This document shows positions 36,685-48,650 of a DNA stretch of 64,000 nucleotides, in pieces. Made by a program: the position numbers and the translations under genes. The first letter of the stretch is position 1; each line of letters starts with the position of its first letter. Under the pieces are notes generated by a model. It saw only the letters and a program-made list of their open reading frames with translations, was not told the origin of the DNA and searched no databases. Origin of the DNA: Mytilus edulis (Eukaryota; Mollusca; Bivalvia; Mytilida; Mytilidae); NCBI RefSeq assembly GCF_963676685.1, contig NC_092347.1, positions 84,446,592 to 84,510,591 of the forward strand, given 5' to 3'.

Positions 36685-37239
36685 GTCTGCAGTTGTATTA
36701 AGTCAGCTTAGTTTACACAAAGGTATATGTATATATATATATTTGTTGTAGCCATAAAAGATACTATGATGGATAGAACTGTATAACCTTTTAATGAATA
36801 TGACACAATTGCGTCTTAAATTATGGAAATTGCATGATGCATATAGAAAATGACATCTTTTTTGTTTGTTTTATTTCTAAGTTTAAAAAAAAAAAAAAAA
36901 AAAAAATTAAAACAGCAAGTAAACACGTAAAGCCTTGAACAATTACTTTAAAATGATCATACATTTTTATGGCTTTTTGATTGATAGTTTATTTTCATGT
37001 CCCTGTGACTTATATGATTCTTCAACTGAGCTTGATGCAACGCATTAAAGAATACATAGCTATGGTGTCAACGACCATGTCTATAAGTCTGAGAGTTTTA
37101 CCACATTATGAAATATTTCAACCACATGTGTGGTATAACAAGTTGAGATACTACAATTTTGGTCCTTTTATTATAATATGCAGAATTTTTTATTTTTTTT
37201 ATCGAAAATAGAATTGGAAACAGGAATTGACAAATGAAA

Positions 37240-37420
37240 AGTAATTTAATTTGGTCAGTTCTGACTCATTGTCTGGATTGAGGATGTTGCCAATTATCGA
37301 TGAAGAGACAGTTAACTTATCAATTATAACTGTTTTTTTCAGTTTTCAACCCTGAGGTTTCAGATGACTTATATATAAGAATGTCTCTACATGTACTGAG
37401 TAATTGCATACGTTATGTAT
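37240..37420. repeat. Paralogous flank upstream of C1q gene 2
   Basis: TTGCCAATTATCGATGAAGA, ACTTATCAATTATAACTG and TCAACCCTGAGGTTTCAGAT correspond to 19985-20080 upstream of C1q gene 1. It shows that the gene and more than 500 bp of 5' flank were duplicated together. Confidence 0.55.
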
Positions 37421-37784
37421 CACTATGTATCAACAAAAAAAAGGTTTATGTTTAAAATAAAATGTTTTCGTCTAAGTTTCCTTTATCTCCTCGATCAAAG
37501 TGCACGCCCAGTGTTTCTGACAGGTTTTTTTTTTCTCTTTAATGCTTTTGTAGTAACCTTTGAGTAGTGACATTCCTTATACAAATTTGTCATGGAAAAG
37601 AATAAAAAGCAATCAATTACCCTTATCACGTCACTGTTATACTAAGTACCTAGTCGATACTTCTGAAGTCGAAATAATTATGCAATATGTTATCATCAAG
37701 CAAGATAATTCAGTCAATGTTTTATTTACAAACAGTATCGTCAGTTAACATGTTATTATCAATGGACCAAATCAAGCACATATG

Positions 37785-38035
37785 AATCCGATTATCAGTA
37801 GTTGTCGTTTGTTGGTGTGGTTCATAAGTCTTTCTCGTTTTCGTTTTTTTTTAATATAGGTTAGACCGTTGGTTTTCCCGTTTGAATAGTTTTACATATT
37901 GTTCGGGGCCCTTCATAGCTCGGTGTTCAAGACCGCATTTTGACCTTTAATGGTTAACTTCTTACACATTGTGTCTTTGATGCAGAGATATCTCATTTGC
38001 ACGCAAACCACATCTTCTAATATTTAAATATGAAT
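37785..38035. repeat. Interspersed repeat family E copy
   Basis: AGTAGTTGTCGTTTGTTGGT, GACCGTTGGTTTTCCCGTTT, CCCTTCATAGCTCGGTGTTC and ATCTCATTTGCACGCAAACC; parallels 43540-43800 in the same orientation. Confidence 0.75.
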
Positions 38036-38144
38036 CAATGTACGATATCAATTTCAATTATTCAATTGGTTAAGGTAAGTTAAAAAAAAAACACCAGGGA
38101 ACAAACTATATATAAGTCTATTAAAGTCATTTAACTCCATGGTA

Positions 38145-38250
38145 AATAAAGGAAACAGTTGTATACCGCTGTTCGAAAGTCATAAATCGATTGAGAGAAA
38201 ACAAACCCGGGTTCCAAACTAAAACTGAGGTAAAACAGAACAAAATTACG
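38145..38250 (+). repeat. Interspersed repeat family C, fragment
   Basis: TATACCGCTGTTCGAAAGTC then ATAAATCGATTGAGAGAAAA and GGGTTCCAAACTAAAACTGA; matches the start of 44205-44660. Confidence 0.75.
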
Positions 38251-39330
38251 TAGAAGCTAAAGATTGGGCAACCTTGGCCTGGGGAAATTCATATGCCTTA
38301 GACAGCATGTGACAAAACGTCCATGATCCTCTTCAACAATAATTTAATTTCCATGTAATGTAGCAAATTTACCTGACGATATCTGGATATGGGTATTTAG
38401 TCGGATCTTAACACGTACTTGTGATTTGTTTAAAACCGGTTTTAACGAAGAAATGTCGAAATGTTCAGAACTTAATCAAATCTGTTTTTGGGTAAGATGG
38501 TGCAAGCATACGATTTTTATTGCGTCTTACACTTTGAGAAGCGAATATTCTTCAGCTACTTTATTTAAATATTGTGTAAAAACGTTAATTATGAGCTATG
38601 AAAGTCAAGTGGCTCAAGCATTTTACTGAGGAAGTTTTAAAAAAATGCAAAGAAATATTTAAACAGTGGGTTAGATTTCATTAGTGTTTACTATCTATAG
38701 ATTAACAGCTTTTGGTTATAATTATAATTTAGAATCATCATTGAAGGTGGAGCGCGATTGCACAGTTAATTATTTATATTGATGTGCCATTTGTATGCAA
38801 GAGTGACATTTCGTTGTATTATGTGCCAATTCGAAAAAGTTATGCGAGTATTGTCTCCCTTTAACAGGTTCATTATTTTATAATTAAGTTTTAGGCTTCT
38901 GATATAAATTTGAATAGTTACATCATGTATCAATTCAATATGTTTCAGTTTTTGTTATTGGTGTATCAAAAACATTAATGTACGAATATAATTTCATAAA
39001 TTTGAAACGTTTAAAATGATTACATACCAATATAAAGAACCGTTCATCATTTTTGAAAAAGACTATGATTGAAATTTGTATTATTTATCTTCCCTTCATG
39101 ATAGATTGATTGGGAAATGAACCAGAGGTATCTAAAGGTAATCCCAGAGAGGGACTAGCAAGCATTTTTAATTGTAGCTTATTTAACGATAAAACAACTT
39201 TCCACTATGAACAAATGTTACTTTCTCCAAATATAAGGACCTTGTTAGTTAAATCTACAAATTTTATTAGATATTATGAATTTTTATTACAATAGATTAA
39301 TATGATATATAATGGCATCAGCTGATTCAA
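38250..39330. other. No recognisable gene
   Basis: AT-rich; frames of 67 codons (38426-38629) and 61 codons (39110-39295) are not recognised and lack supporting context. Confidence 0.5.
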
Positions 39331-39780
39331 TTTTTTTTATTAGAGCACATTACAGTTGAACTAAAATGACACTTTTTACTTTCATAGTTTTTGGCAAACT
39401 GCAAACAGAAAGTCTGAGAAATATCGTGATATAATAAATGAACTCAGTTTAACATTTCACATGTGGCTGTTTTCATTCATTTTCTCTATTTTCGGGATCA
39501 TGTTTAATGAAACACATGATGCAGATCAATAAAGGGAGGTAATTGATTAGATATCGTTAATATTAATTGTCGCTTTCCTTATTGGATTGTTTTATTTAGC
39601 AATTTATTACCTTTTCTTTGATTTTTTTTTATCCGAATTAATTACATATATACAGCTCCGACAGAAATAAAGGACTTTCTATTCAATTATCAAGTATAAA
39701 GATTCTTATTAAATACAGGTCAACGAACAACTATTTCCGATATTCATTCAAAATGATGCGAAATCAATTTATCTTCTTCC
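39330..39780. repeat. Diverged block G, copy 4
   Basis: CACATGTGGCTGTTTTCATT, GGGATCATGTTTAATGAAAC, CACATGATGCAGATCAATAA and AATGATGCGAAATCAATTTA match the block G copies near 22-27 kb in order. The most diverged copy. Confidence 0.55.
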
Positions 39781-39841
39781 GATATTTTCGGTTTTAAACG
39801 CTCTTTAACTTTTTGATTGGCCTTCAACTATTTTTATTCGA

Positions 39842-39880
39842 GCGCAGCTAATGAGTCTTGAATGACGAAACGCCAATCTG
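39842..39880 (+). ncRNA. Hammerhead remnant, family A (core mutated)
   Basis: TCGAGCGCAG then CTAATGA (39848-39854; G5 changed to A), GTCTTGAATGAC, GAAAC at 39867-39871, followed by CGCCAATCTG. Upstream GGCCTTCAACTATTTTTATT also matches family A. The cleavage site region is rearranged; inactive. Confidence 0.55.
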
Positions 39881-39899
39881 AAGTTCCATAATATGATCC

Positions 39900-40829
39900 T
39901 GTTATATCTGATTAATTTTTACCAGCACTGAATCGAAGCAAATGTTGGACGACGTTTTTTTCTAAACTATATCACAGGCACAGGACTTTTCAACTGTTAT
40001 TAAAACGACGAAGGACAATGCTTATATTTTGTAAATCTCAAACTGTACTGGTCTTAGTATTTAGAAGTGTCACTGACTGTTTCTCGTTTTACCTGTGAAT
40101 GTTACACAAATTTACAGAAATGATCCATATTATCAGTTGTTTACTATACCAAGATGTATTTAAGTTAAATTTTAAATATAAACCGCTTAAAGAAACAAGT
40201 AGTATATAAAGATATAGCTTTATTTATTTTTTTATAAAAATTTCGTAAATATAGATGGATAAAAAAAATAAAATATTATTATTATTGACAATAGAGTTCG
40301 TTCTTTGTTTTTTTAATTCTCAGTTTTTTTCTGCATAATGAAATCTGCTGACGAGTACGAGAATTTTAATAAATTGCACATTTTTTTTTAAAGTAAAACA
40401 TGATTAAATAAACTTTGTTCATAAATCCAATCGTATCTTTAACCAGACACATTCTTACTTGTACAGTAATAAAGGGTCGTATGCCTTCAATTTCGCCGTT
40501 ATCATTTTCACTTATCAGTAGCAATTATGTGTTTTAGATAAATCTCACCTATTCAATTATCTAAATACGAAAATGACAATATTGTATATATTTATTCCAT
40601 TCAAGAAGCATAAAAAAGCATACCTTTTATCGAATACACAAAACAATAAAATAAATGTGTATTTATCTTTCAATATGCCAGACCGTTCTGTTACATGAGA
40701 AAAATAATTGTTTAAGTACTTATGATTTGTTTTAGTGATACATTTTAAAAGTATTGAATGATTGTACTTCTGAAAGAAAGAAAAAGGATACTAAACGAAC
40801 ATTAAAAAACTCAATTGGTCGAAAAAAAT
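39900..40829. other. No recognisable gene
   Basis: Very AT-rich with several A/T homopolymer runs; nothing recognisable. Confidence 0.5.
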
Positions 40830-41340
40830 AAACTGTTAAGGCCAATACATTAAAAGGAAAGACCAAAAGACTAACAATAGTAAACGAAACACATCAAAGA
40901 AAACTCTAGACTGGGAAACACATCAAAGAAAACTCTAGACTGGGAAACACATCAAAGAAAACTCTAGACTGGGACACACATCAAAGAAAACTCTAGACTG
41001 GGAAACACATACTCCACAAAAAAAAACCGGGAAGGGTGAGAAGATCGTGCTCCACACTGAACATCTTTAAGTGATCATTGAAGTACAAACCCGGCTTAAT
41101 TCTGTATGTTATATTTGTGATAAAGAAGGGTGGGATTTTTGTTACGACAAATGGAACATATCCGTCGTAAACTGTAAAACAGAACTTCTGTAAAGCTTAC
41201 AAAACATCTCGTGATGATGTCTTTAAAAATTTTGAAGGGATGATTTCAACTTACCAAGTTGGAACTCTTGGTTACAGGATATGGCAAATCGTATCAACTT
41301 GGGATATAAACTTCATATGTAAGTACGATAAAGTTCACGT
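40830..41340 (-). mobile_element. Retroelement 3' part (family F) with decayed RT end
   Basis: Contains the GGTGAGAAGATCGTGCTCCA block (compare GGTAAGCAGATCCTGCTCCA elsewhere). It continues into AAGGGATGATTTCAACTTAC and CAAGTTGGAACTCTTGGTTA, which correspond to the C-terminal coding end of the reverse transcriptase at 51798-52004. More diverged than the copies at 1930-2690 and 51490-52606. Confidence 0.65.
40889..41010. repeat. 29-bp tandem repeat, 4 copies
   Basis: ACACATCAAAGAAAACTCTA then GACTGGGAA, restarting at 40889, 40918, 40947 and 40976. It lies within the family F retroelement fragment, so it is a local expansion of part of that element. Confidence 0.93.
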
Positions 41341-41583
41341 AAAACACTGTAAACAGTATATGACTATATATGTTTAGTGAAGAAGGCCATTTTTTCGATT
41401 TAATCGATTTTCTTTCTGAAATAATCAATAAAATGTGAAACTTTTTTGCCGTTGCCTCTTTAAAAGATTTTGAACTGCTATTGACTTTTTTACTTCTTTT
41501 CCATTTTGTTATGCTAAGGGTTTACCTAGAGACCTTTATCCAGACTGCAGAACTAACACCGTAGTTGTTCTTTCATCTGCTTT

Positions 41584-41759
41584 CATGCATTACCCTACAG
41601 TCCCCTATGGTTACCTTCATAACCAATCATGCATTACCCTCCAGTCCCCTATGGTTACCTTCATAACCAATCATGTCATACCCTCCAGTCCCCTATGGTT
41701 ACCTTCATAACAAATCATGCATTACCCTCCAGTCCCCTATGGTTACCTTCATAACCAAT
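41584..41759. repeat. 44-bp tandem repeat, 4 copies
   Basis: CATGCATTACCCTCCAGTCC then CCTATGGTTACCTTCATAAC, restarting at 41584, 41628, 41672 and 41716, with few differences between units. No other copy in the window. Confidence 0.94.
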
Positions 41760-42089
41760 CAGGCAATCAAAAATATACTTCCTTCTATGGTAACGTCTTT
41801 TTTATATTTCCTTCCAAAGACGTTAATATAGTCTTATTCATCATTGAACTCGTTGTAAAACCTTCACAACCTTATCAGAGGCATTGAAAGGAATATAAGT
41901 TGTACTCGTTTATCTTTATACGAGTTTTGTAAGAAGAGAACCGGACAAACAAGCTATGAAATCAAAGAACTTTATAAATTTTAGTAATAATATATGTGAA
42001 AAGTACCTTTTTTGCAGTGTAAAACATTATTTGGTCTTTTGGATAAATATGGGCTTTTGATGGTCATTTTGACTCTGTTGACAGTTTTG

Positions 42090-42960
42090 ATAGTTCAACT
42101 CTTTTCACTACACTTCCACACAATCTTATCAAACAAACATTTTCCTATTTAATTAAGTGGTCTAATTCAAATGCCAATATATATTGCTGCAACTCATTTA
42201 AAGCCTTCTTCTCCAACGAGAAAGGTAAATATGCGAGATATTTAATGCTATTCTGATGAGATGATGGACGCTGTTAATTTTCTCCTTGATAATTTTGATG
42301 TACGTTTCGACAACAAAGCTTATCGACAGATTTTAGGTTTTCCTATGTTCCCTTATTGCTCCACTTTCATAGCAGACTTGTTTTTTTTATACTGTTATGA
42401 ATCACAGTCTATGACCACATTAAAAAGAGACTCGTCTAAATTGTACTTTTTGATAAATTCAACAGCACTTACCGTTCTGTCGATACTATTTTTTCGTTAA
42501 ATAATCAATAGTTTTTTTTTAAATACTGCCGCATTTACTAAAGGAACTTACCTTAAACAAATCAAATGTCAACGCTAATAACTGTCCTTTCCTAGATTTG
42601 GATATTTCAGTTTTTCACGGCAAACTTGTTTATTTTCCTCTTTTTAATGGTGATGTACCATCTTTTGGTGTTTCACAACGCGCTTGATTTGCCGTGTCTG
42701 TTGTGAAGTTTTAAACTTTAACGAATGCATTACCGGTAAAATATTCGAAGTTTGGTTGTACCTGGAGAAAAATTATTTCAAACGAGATAGCCCATCCTCG
42801 TTTTTATGGAGATGTTGTTTGCCGTGCCCGTAAATTAGTAACGATTCTGGTAAACTTGTCGATCCTTTAAATAAACGTACTTTAAAAAGGTTACCACTTC
42901 AACACTGTCATTAGATCTTTGAATATTGTTTCAATTGGTATTAATATTGACTTTTTTCAG
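42090..42960 (+). pseudogene. Second type of reverse-transcriptase remnant
   Basis: Plus-strand translation gives FDSSTLFTTLPHNLIKQTFS, then AFFSNEKGKYA, and after a stop MMDAVNFLLDNFDVRFDNKA with QILGFPMFPYCSTFIADLFF, equivalent to the GIPMGTNCAP...LADLF block of active copies. Later come NANNCPFLDLDISVFHGKLV and PRFYGDVVCRARKLV. Several stops and frameshifts interrupt it, and the GIPMG motif is degraded (GFPMF). It is related to, but distinct from, the copies at 2232 and 51798. No intact ends were found. Confidence 0.75.
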
Positions 42961-43179
42961 TAAATTAAAAGCTATGTAAATTTCATTTTTATATACATAT
43001 ACACTTTGATAGATCTACAATATGTCGATTCAAATATCTTGGCATTGCACGAGGTCATGTTTTCTAGATCTGTTTATGACGTCTTCACACTGAATCCATT
43101 GGATGTTGGATGTGAACTAATTGATAATTAAGTCAAAGATGCTGGTTTTGTTTATTGATTGTTATTAGCTTTGAACTAG

Positions 43180-43800
43180 CTGTCAATAATTGTGAGTACT
43201 CTCAGATCTGTACTTAGTGTGTTTTAATGTTGGGATGTACAAGTACCCGGTCCAGTCCACTCAATGTGTTTGTTATCTATAGTTCTATTTGTATCCATCT
43301 AATGAGTTAATAGATATAGGAAGATGTGGTATCAGTGCCAATAAGACAACTCTCAATCCAAGTAACAATTTATAAAAGTAAACCATTATATGTCAAGGTA
43401 CGGCCTTTAAGCCTTTTACAACTAGTTTTTATAGTTCGTTCTTATGTTGTACTGTTACATCCACTGTCCTAGGTTATGGGATCCCGCTCATATGTTTAAC
43501 CCCGCCATATTCTGTATGTATATGCTGTCAAAAGACAGAAGCTAGTAATTCAGTTGTTGTCGTTTGTTGCTGTGTTACATATATTTTTTCGTCTATCTTT
43601 TCTTCATTAATTAGGCCAATAGTTTTCTCGTTTGAATTGTTTTTCATTTGTGATTTTGGTGCCTTTAATAGCTGATTATGTGGTATGGGCTTGACGTTCG
43701 TACGGTGACCTATAGCTGTTAATGTATGTGTCATTAGGTCTCTAAATGAAATTTATCTCATTAGCAATCAAACCACATCTTCTTTCAAATTTATTTACTA
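43180..43800. repeat. Interspersed repeat family E, long copy
   Basis: Matches 50150-50650 in inverted orientation: GTGAGTACTCTCAGATCTGT, TGGGATGTACAAGTACCCGG, GTTGTACTGTTACATCCACT, TTTAACCCCGCCATATTCTG and GGTGACCTATAGCTGTTAAT. The final part parallels 37785-38035. No terminal repeats or coding sequence identified. Confidence 0.75.
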
Positions 43801-44204
43801 AAGGTTGTATTTCGAATTATTCATCTCGACTGATTTTTTGTCATAGCAGAAACAAACCAGACGAACTGTGAGCTTATGTTGACTTGTAATACCTCTGCTA
43901 CAAGTATTCGGTAAACTCGGTGAAAAGTGTTGGATGTGAAAACACATCCACAAGGTTAAGCATGCTTACTAATTTTATCAATTTCAAGAACTTCCGATTC
44001 GTAGTGTCTCAGATGGTAACTTAATTCACTGCCATTATATGTTAAATATATGTTAGTTTTTTATCTTTCCCACTGCATAGTTTGTTCACAATAAACTTGA
44101 TACCAAATGTCTGGAAGTGCTGCATTTCAATTTCTCTGAAGCAAGTTACACAACATATGTTCACTTAGTTCAGAAAGTTGACTACTGCATATGTATGTTT
44201 TAAA

Positions 44205-44660
44205 GATAAACAAAGGCAACAGTAGTATACCGCTGATTAAACGTTATATATCGGTTGAGCGAAAACAAATAGGAGCTTCAAACTAAAACAGAGGGAAACA
44301 CGTCAACTATAAGAGACATAAGAAACACTGTGAAGTTCAACAAAACAAACGCCAACATACCACGAAACGGACTATTTGATAACAATTGCCACATTCCTGA
44401 CTTGGTACAGAAAATTTTAAGAAATAAATTGTGGGTTGAACCTTGTTAACAGAAATATTGCTGAAATGACAAAACCATGTGACAGGAATACAGTACAAAT
44501 ATACGAGAGAACAGTTAGCAAAGAATAACGCATAAATAAATAATATAATAGTACATTTCAAATCAAACCCGTAAATTTGACAGTTAAGGACGCATAAATA
44601 CTTCCATTGTTGAGAAAATATATGAACCAAAGGGACAGACAGATAACAGTCATTTTCCTG
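44205..44660 (+). repeat. Interspersed repeat family C, long copy
   Basis: CAAAGGCAACAGTAGTATAC, CGGTTGAGCGAAAACAAATA, AACACGTCAACTATAAGAGA and GCCACATTCCTGACTTGGTA. Inverse of 20260-20745. The 97-codon reverse frame inside it is not recognised. Confidence 0.72.
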
Positions 44661-44984
44661 GCAGGCAAATTAGCCGAGAGAATTGGAACCTTAATTTCAA
44701 CAATTTTCTTGTTTTCAAATTGCCAAAGAGACAAGCCTTATAAATAAATACACCATACTCACTTACGTTTTCGAAGTCTTGTGATTGAACATTGCGAATT
44801 GTGTTTGCTTAAACTTGTGAGGCAAACATTTTACACGGATATGGTTAAGGTAACGTGTAATTTATTTCAATGAGCACATAATAAAACAGGAGAAATTGAT
44901 TACAGACTCAACAACATAAAAACATTTGTCTGTACATTTCACGAAAAGCAAGTGTTAATATGTTTAGTGTGGAGCGGGCATGTC

Positions 44985-45455
44985 AGTTACTGCTAGTAGT
45001 CCTTTGTTAATTAATGTATCATTGTCATTTTGTTTAGTTTCTTTTGTTACCTATTCTAACATCATACTCGCACTCCTTTTGAACTGAGTTTTACTGTGCG
45101 TATTATTGTGTGTTCGTTTTTTCTACAATGGCTAGGTGTATAGGGTGAGGATTTAGATCTTAAAAAAAAAACATGTTTAACCCCGCCGCACTTTTGCTTC
45201 TGTCCCAAGTCAGGAGCATTTGGCCTGTGTTAGTCTTGTATAATTTTTAATTTTAGATTAGTGTGTATATTTTCATTATCGCTGAACTAGTATACCATTT
45301 TGTTTAGGAGCCAGCTGAAGAACGACTCCGGGTGTGGGAGTTTCACGCAGCATTGAAGACCCATTGGTGGCATTCCGCTGTTGTCTGCTCTTTAGTCAGA
45401 TTATTATCTCTTTGACACATTCCCCATTTCCATTCTCAATTTTATTTAGATACGC
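44985..45455 (-). repeat. Interspersed repeat family D, inverted copy
   Basis: Inverse of 29225-29810: TAGTAGTCCTTTGTTAATTA, AACCCCGCCGCACTTTTGCT, CAAGTCAGGAGCATTTGGCC, TGGGAGTTTCACGCAGCATT and TTGACACATTCCCCATTTCC. Has only one copy of the 40-bp unit expanded in the other copy. Confidence 0.78.
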
Positions 45456-46234
45456 GTAATCACCAAGATTTTTAATAATATCGGGAAATAATGGTATATA
45501 ACTGAGAATTACAGATTCAAACAAGAAGAATGCTCCACTATTGATAATGTTTTATTATTTCATGATATCGTATAATAATTGTTATATTATATAGAGGACG
45601 GCGTGTTTTCCTTTTAGAAGATATTCTGAAGGGAAAAAAGTAAGATAACTGAAATACCGAATTCCACGCAAAATTCGCAAAAAGTTTTTTTATCAAATGG
45701 CAAAATAAAAAAACTCAACCACGTCAAAAGAATAGATAACAACTGTTATATCATAAACTTTGTACTGGCATTTCCCTTTGTTGAAAACAGATTCAATTTT
45801 ATAGAATTAAATAAAGGCAACCGTAGTTTACCGCTGTTCGAATAGAAAGTCATTAATCGATTAAACATATTTATCGGAGATTATAGACGCGTGAACTGTG
45901 CCAACTAACTCCCAAACTGAGTATTTATGCAAAACTACGATCCAAATTTCACGGTCTACTCCTGCCAATGTTGAAAATCAAGTTATCGAGTAGAATTTTC
46001 ATAGTTAAAGATATGAACCAGAAGCGAGCTCTACATATCTGTTACAGTCACAATAAGTTGAATTAGTTGACCGAAATGATATACTTGTGAACTTACTTTG
46101 TTTTCAACGAGTGCGAGTTGTACTTTGGGTAATAATGAAAATAATTTGTTTCTTTCAACATTTCACCTATGGCGTTTTGTGTCCTAGTCCTACTTGTACA
46201 ATACAAAGCAGTTAAGTTGAACACAGTCTATTAA
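45456..46234. other. No recognisable gene; small family C fragment
   Basis: AT-rich; the only identified piece is AAAGGCAACCGTAGTTTACC at about 45812-45860 (family C). Confidence 0.5.
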
Positions 46235-46375
46235 CTCTTCAACTTCGTACTTTATTTGGCCTTTTTAACTTTTTTGGATTCGAGCGTCACTGATGAGTCT
46301 TTTGTAGACGAAACGCGCGTCTGGCGTATATACAAAATTTAGTCCTGGTATCTATGGTGAGTTTATTTACTTGTA
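46235..46375 (+). mobile_element. Retrozyme-like repeat family A, partial copy with intact ribozyme
   Basis: Runs from TCTTCAACTTCGTACTTTAT and GGCCTTTTTAACTTTTTTGG through the hammerhead to TAGTCCTGGTATCTATGGTG. Same span as 21430-21645 in opposite orientation. Lacks the rest of the 344-nt unit. Confidence 0.78.
46284..46327 (+). ncRNA. Hammerhead ribozyme motif, family A (intact)
   Basis: Stem I GCGTCA (46284-46289) with TGGCGT (46322-46327) pairs at all six positions (two G-U). Core CTGATGA is at 46290-46296. Stem II GTCT/AGAC surrounds TTTGT (46297-46309). GAAA is at 46310-46313. Stem III ACG-CG-CGT has a two-base loop. Cleavage C is at 46321, giving a GUC site. All invariant positions are present. 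The best family A ribozyme in the window. Confidence 0.87.
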
Positions 46376-46379
46376 GAAT

Positions 46380-47450
46380 TGACCGTTTTTATTTCGCATT
46401 TTGATAGAATTTGAAAAATATTTTCTTATGAAATTTTCTATTGCGTGGTTTTGATATTTCCTGTGATTTTTATAGCTTGAATACCGTCTGTGCACCTGAT
46501 GTTATTTTGGTTTTTGTTATATAAATAAGTGATTCAAGAGAGACAGTATCGCTTATCTAGCAAACCTCGTGCACTATAAGTCATATTGAGCATTGATAAA
46601 AATGGATTCAATTTAACAAAGGGAACCCGACAAATTGTCGTTCCCTTAAGGTTAAACGAAGATAAAAAAATATTTATTATCAAAACGGTTTGCTGATAAA
46701 GTGTTTGATTCTAATAAATGTCAATCTGTAACTTCATTTACAAAATCAATAAAGAGGTTTTTTGCAATTTTACTTATTTGCAGACCTTGTTATTTGATGT
46801 TTTTCTCTACTTTAATTTGAACTTTAACTTATATCTACCAATTATAGTTGTCAAGATCATAGGAAACGAAGAAAATCGTCCTGTAAGGAAACTAATTCAT
46901 AAGGAATCGGCTAATAATTTCGACAATGTTGGCCTATTTGTAGAATTTGTCTTGCTAGATTATTTTTAATGAGTCAGTTCCTATTTATCTTTGATATTTT
47001 TCAAGGTAGCAGGTAAAATTATATTATTTTTTTTTAAATGCCATTTTAAGGAAATCACTTCAACTAAAAGTGGTCATTCAGTTTTGGTGTAAACGGACAG
47101 TATGTAGATCTCAATAGTATGAGCAAGTTTCTGTCAATGTCATTTTTTCTTCTTCTATGTATATAGGGGTTTTTGAAAATAATAGACCCAACTAGCATTG
47201 TCCATCTTTGTATCATGTTTATCCCTATTCACTACAATAGTATCATCGTTGTTATAAAACATTATTCAGATTAGGAGTTCATCATATGGTTAACATTCAA
47301 AACATTGTATTCCCCGAAATTGTAAATACAAAGGTAAAAATCTGAGTTTGTGCTCAGTCATTTTAAAAGCTGTAATCCTCTGAAATATGCAGACAACTTA
47401 AAATTCAATAACCCCAGAAATGGCAATGAGAAAATCCCAAACATGATATA
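46380..47450. other. No recognisable gene
   Basis: AT-rich; the 83-codon plus frame at 46718-46969 is not recognised. No repeat identified. Confidence 0.5.
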
Positions 47451-47619
47451 TCTGGTTTGGGACTTTCTTTTTTTAAATTTTCCTCGGAGTTCAGTATTTT
47501 TGTGTTTAACTTTTTATTTAATTGCACCAAAACCGGTAAAAACAACAAGCCAGACAAATAAATAAATGTAATAACACAAGGATTTCAATTAAAGGTAATA
47601 AGGGTCTACACTATCTGTC

Positions 47620-47850
47620 AATAGTTATCAAAGGTACCAGGATTATAATTTCGTACGCAAGACGCGCGTTTCGTCTACATAAGACTCATCAGTGACGCTC
47701 ATATCAAAATAGGTATAAAGCCAAACAAGTATAAAGTTGAAGAGCATTGAGTATTCAAAATTCCAAAACGTTGTACCAAATACGGCTAAGGTAATATATT
47801 CCTGGGATAAAAAAATCCTTAGTTTTTCGAAAAATTAAAAGTTTTTTGTC
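47620..47850 (-). mobile_element. Retrozyme-like repeat family A, partial copy
   Basis: TAGTTATCAAAGGTACCAGG at the start, then the hammerhead (minus strand), AAGCCAAACAAGTATAAAGT, and CGGCTAAGGTAATATATTCC up to AAATCCTTAGTTTTTCGAAA. Matches 48651-48870 in the same orientation, 1,030 bp away, then diverges, so about 225 of 344 bp remain. Confidence 0.82.
47655..47698 (-). ncRNA. Hammerhead ribozyme motif, family A (core intact, one stem I mismatch)
   Basis: Minus strand: GCGTCA (47698-47693), CTGATGA (47692-47686), stem II GTCT-TATGT-AGAC, GAAA, ACGCGCGT, cleavage C at 47661, then TTGCGT (47660-47655). The second stem I pair is C-U instead of C-G. Core complete. Confidence 0.8.
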
Positions 47851-48650
47851 AAACTCGTTAATTATACAGATTGATAGTTTATAATAAACACGTGCTGTAT
47901 TTGCTGGGGTAAATTCTACCCTTATTCTACATTGATAGTACATGTAAGTAATATCAAGAAAGAAAATATCGGTCAAATCTAATTATTTCAAAACATCCAT
48001 CAAAATGTAAGAATATACAATTAACAAAAGTGGAAGAATATACAATTTACTCTCCTGAAAGATGAATATTATCCAAAACAATAACAATTCAAGTTTTTTA
48101 TTCATGTAGTCACAGAAAAGTACAATAAATACGTGTTGCTTCACAAATATTTGATTACGAAGCGAATTAAATAGATATTACATGCAAGTTAATAATGATT
48201 TCTGTCAAGTATAATAGAAGACAATGCACGCACCAGTTCATTGCTTTAGTAGTTATTATATTATATTTAAGTGGTTATTTATAAAAAGCAAGAAAATTCG
48301 ATTTGAAGTAGACAGTTTAGACTCTAACTCATCTAGAATAATACATTTACCTGGAGGCACATTAAAATACAAAAATCATTCTCAAATATTTTTTTTTTCA
48401 ATATACAACATTATTTTATTCTGAAAATAAATGTTTATCTACTCAAACTTTATCCCTGGAATTACAGTATATGAATGTATGAATGTATACATTTTTTTCA
48501 ATAACACTTTAATATTTCTCATACCTGAAATCGTTTTATAACGTCATAAATATATCATAAAAGATACATTTTATCATTTGGCATTAAATTTTCGAAAGCT
48601 CTCTAACTACACATAAACTGAGGACATCCATTTCTGAGAACTGGCTTTAT

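Noticed and set aside
40335..40365. Possible hammerhead core CTGACGAGTACGAGAA
   Set aside because: No stem II of usable length and no cleavage site or stem I in the right place.
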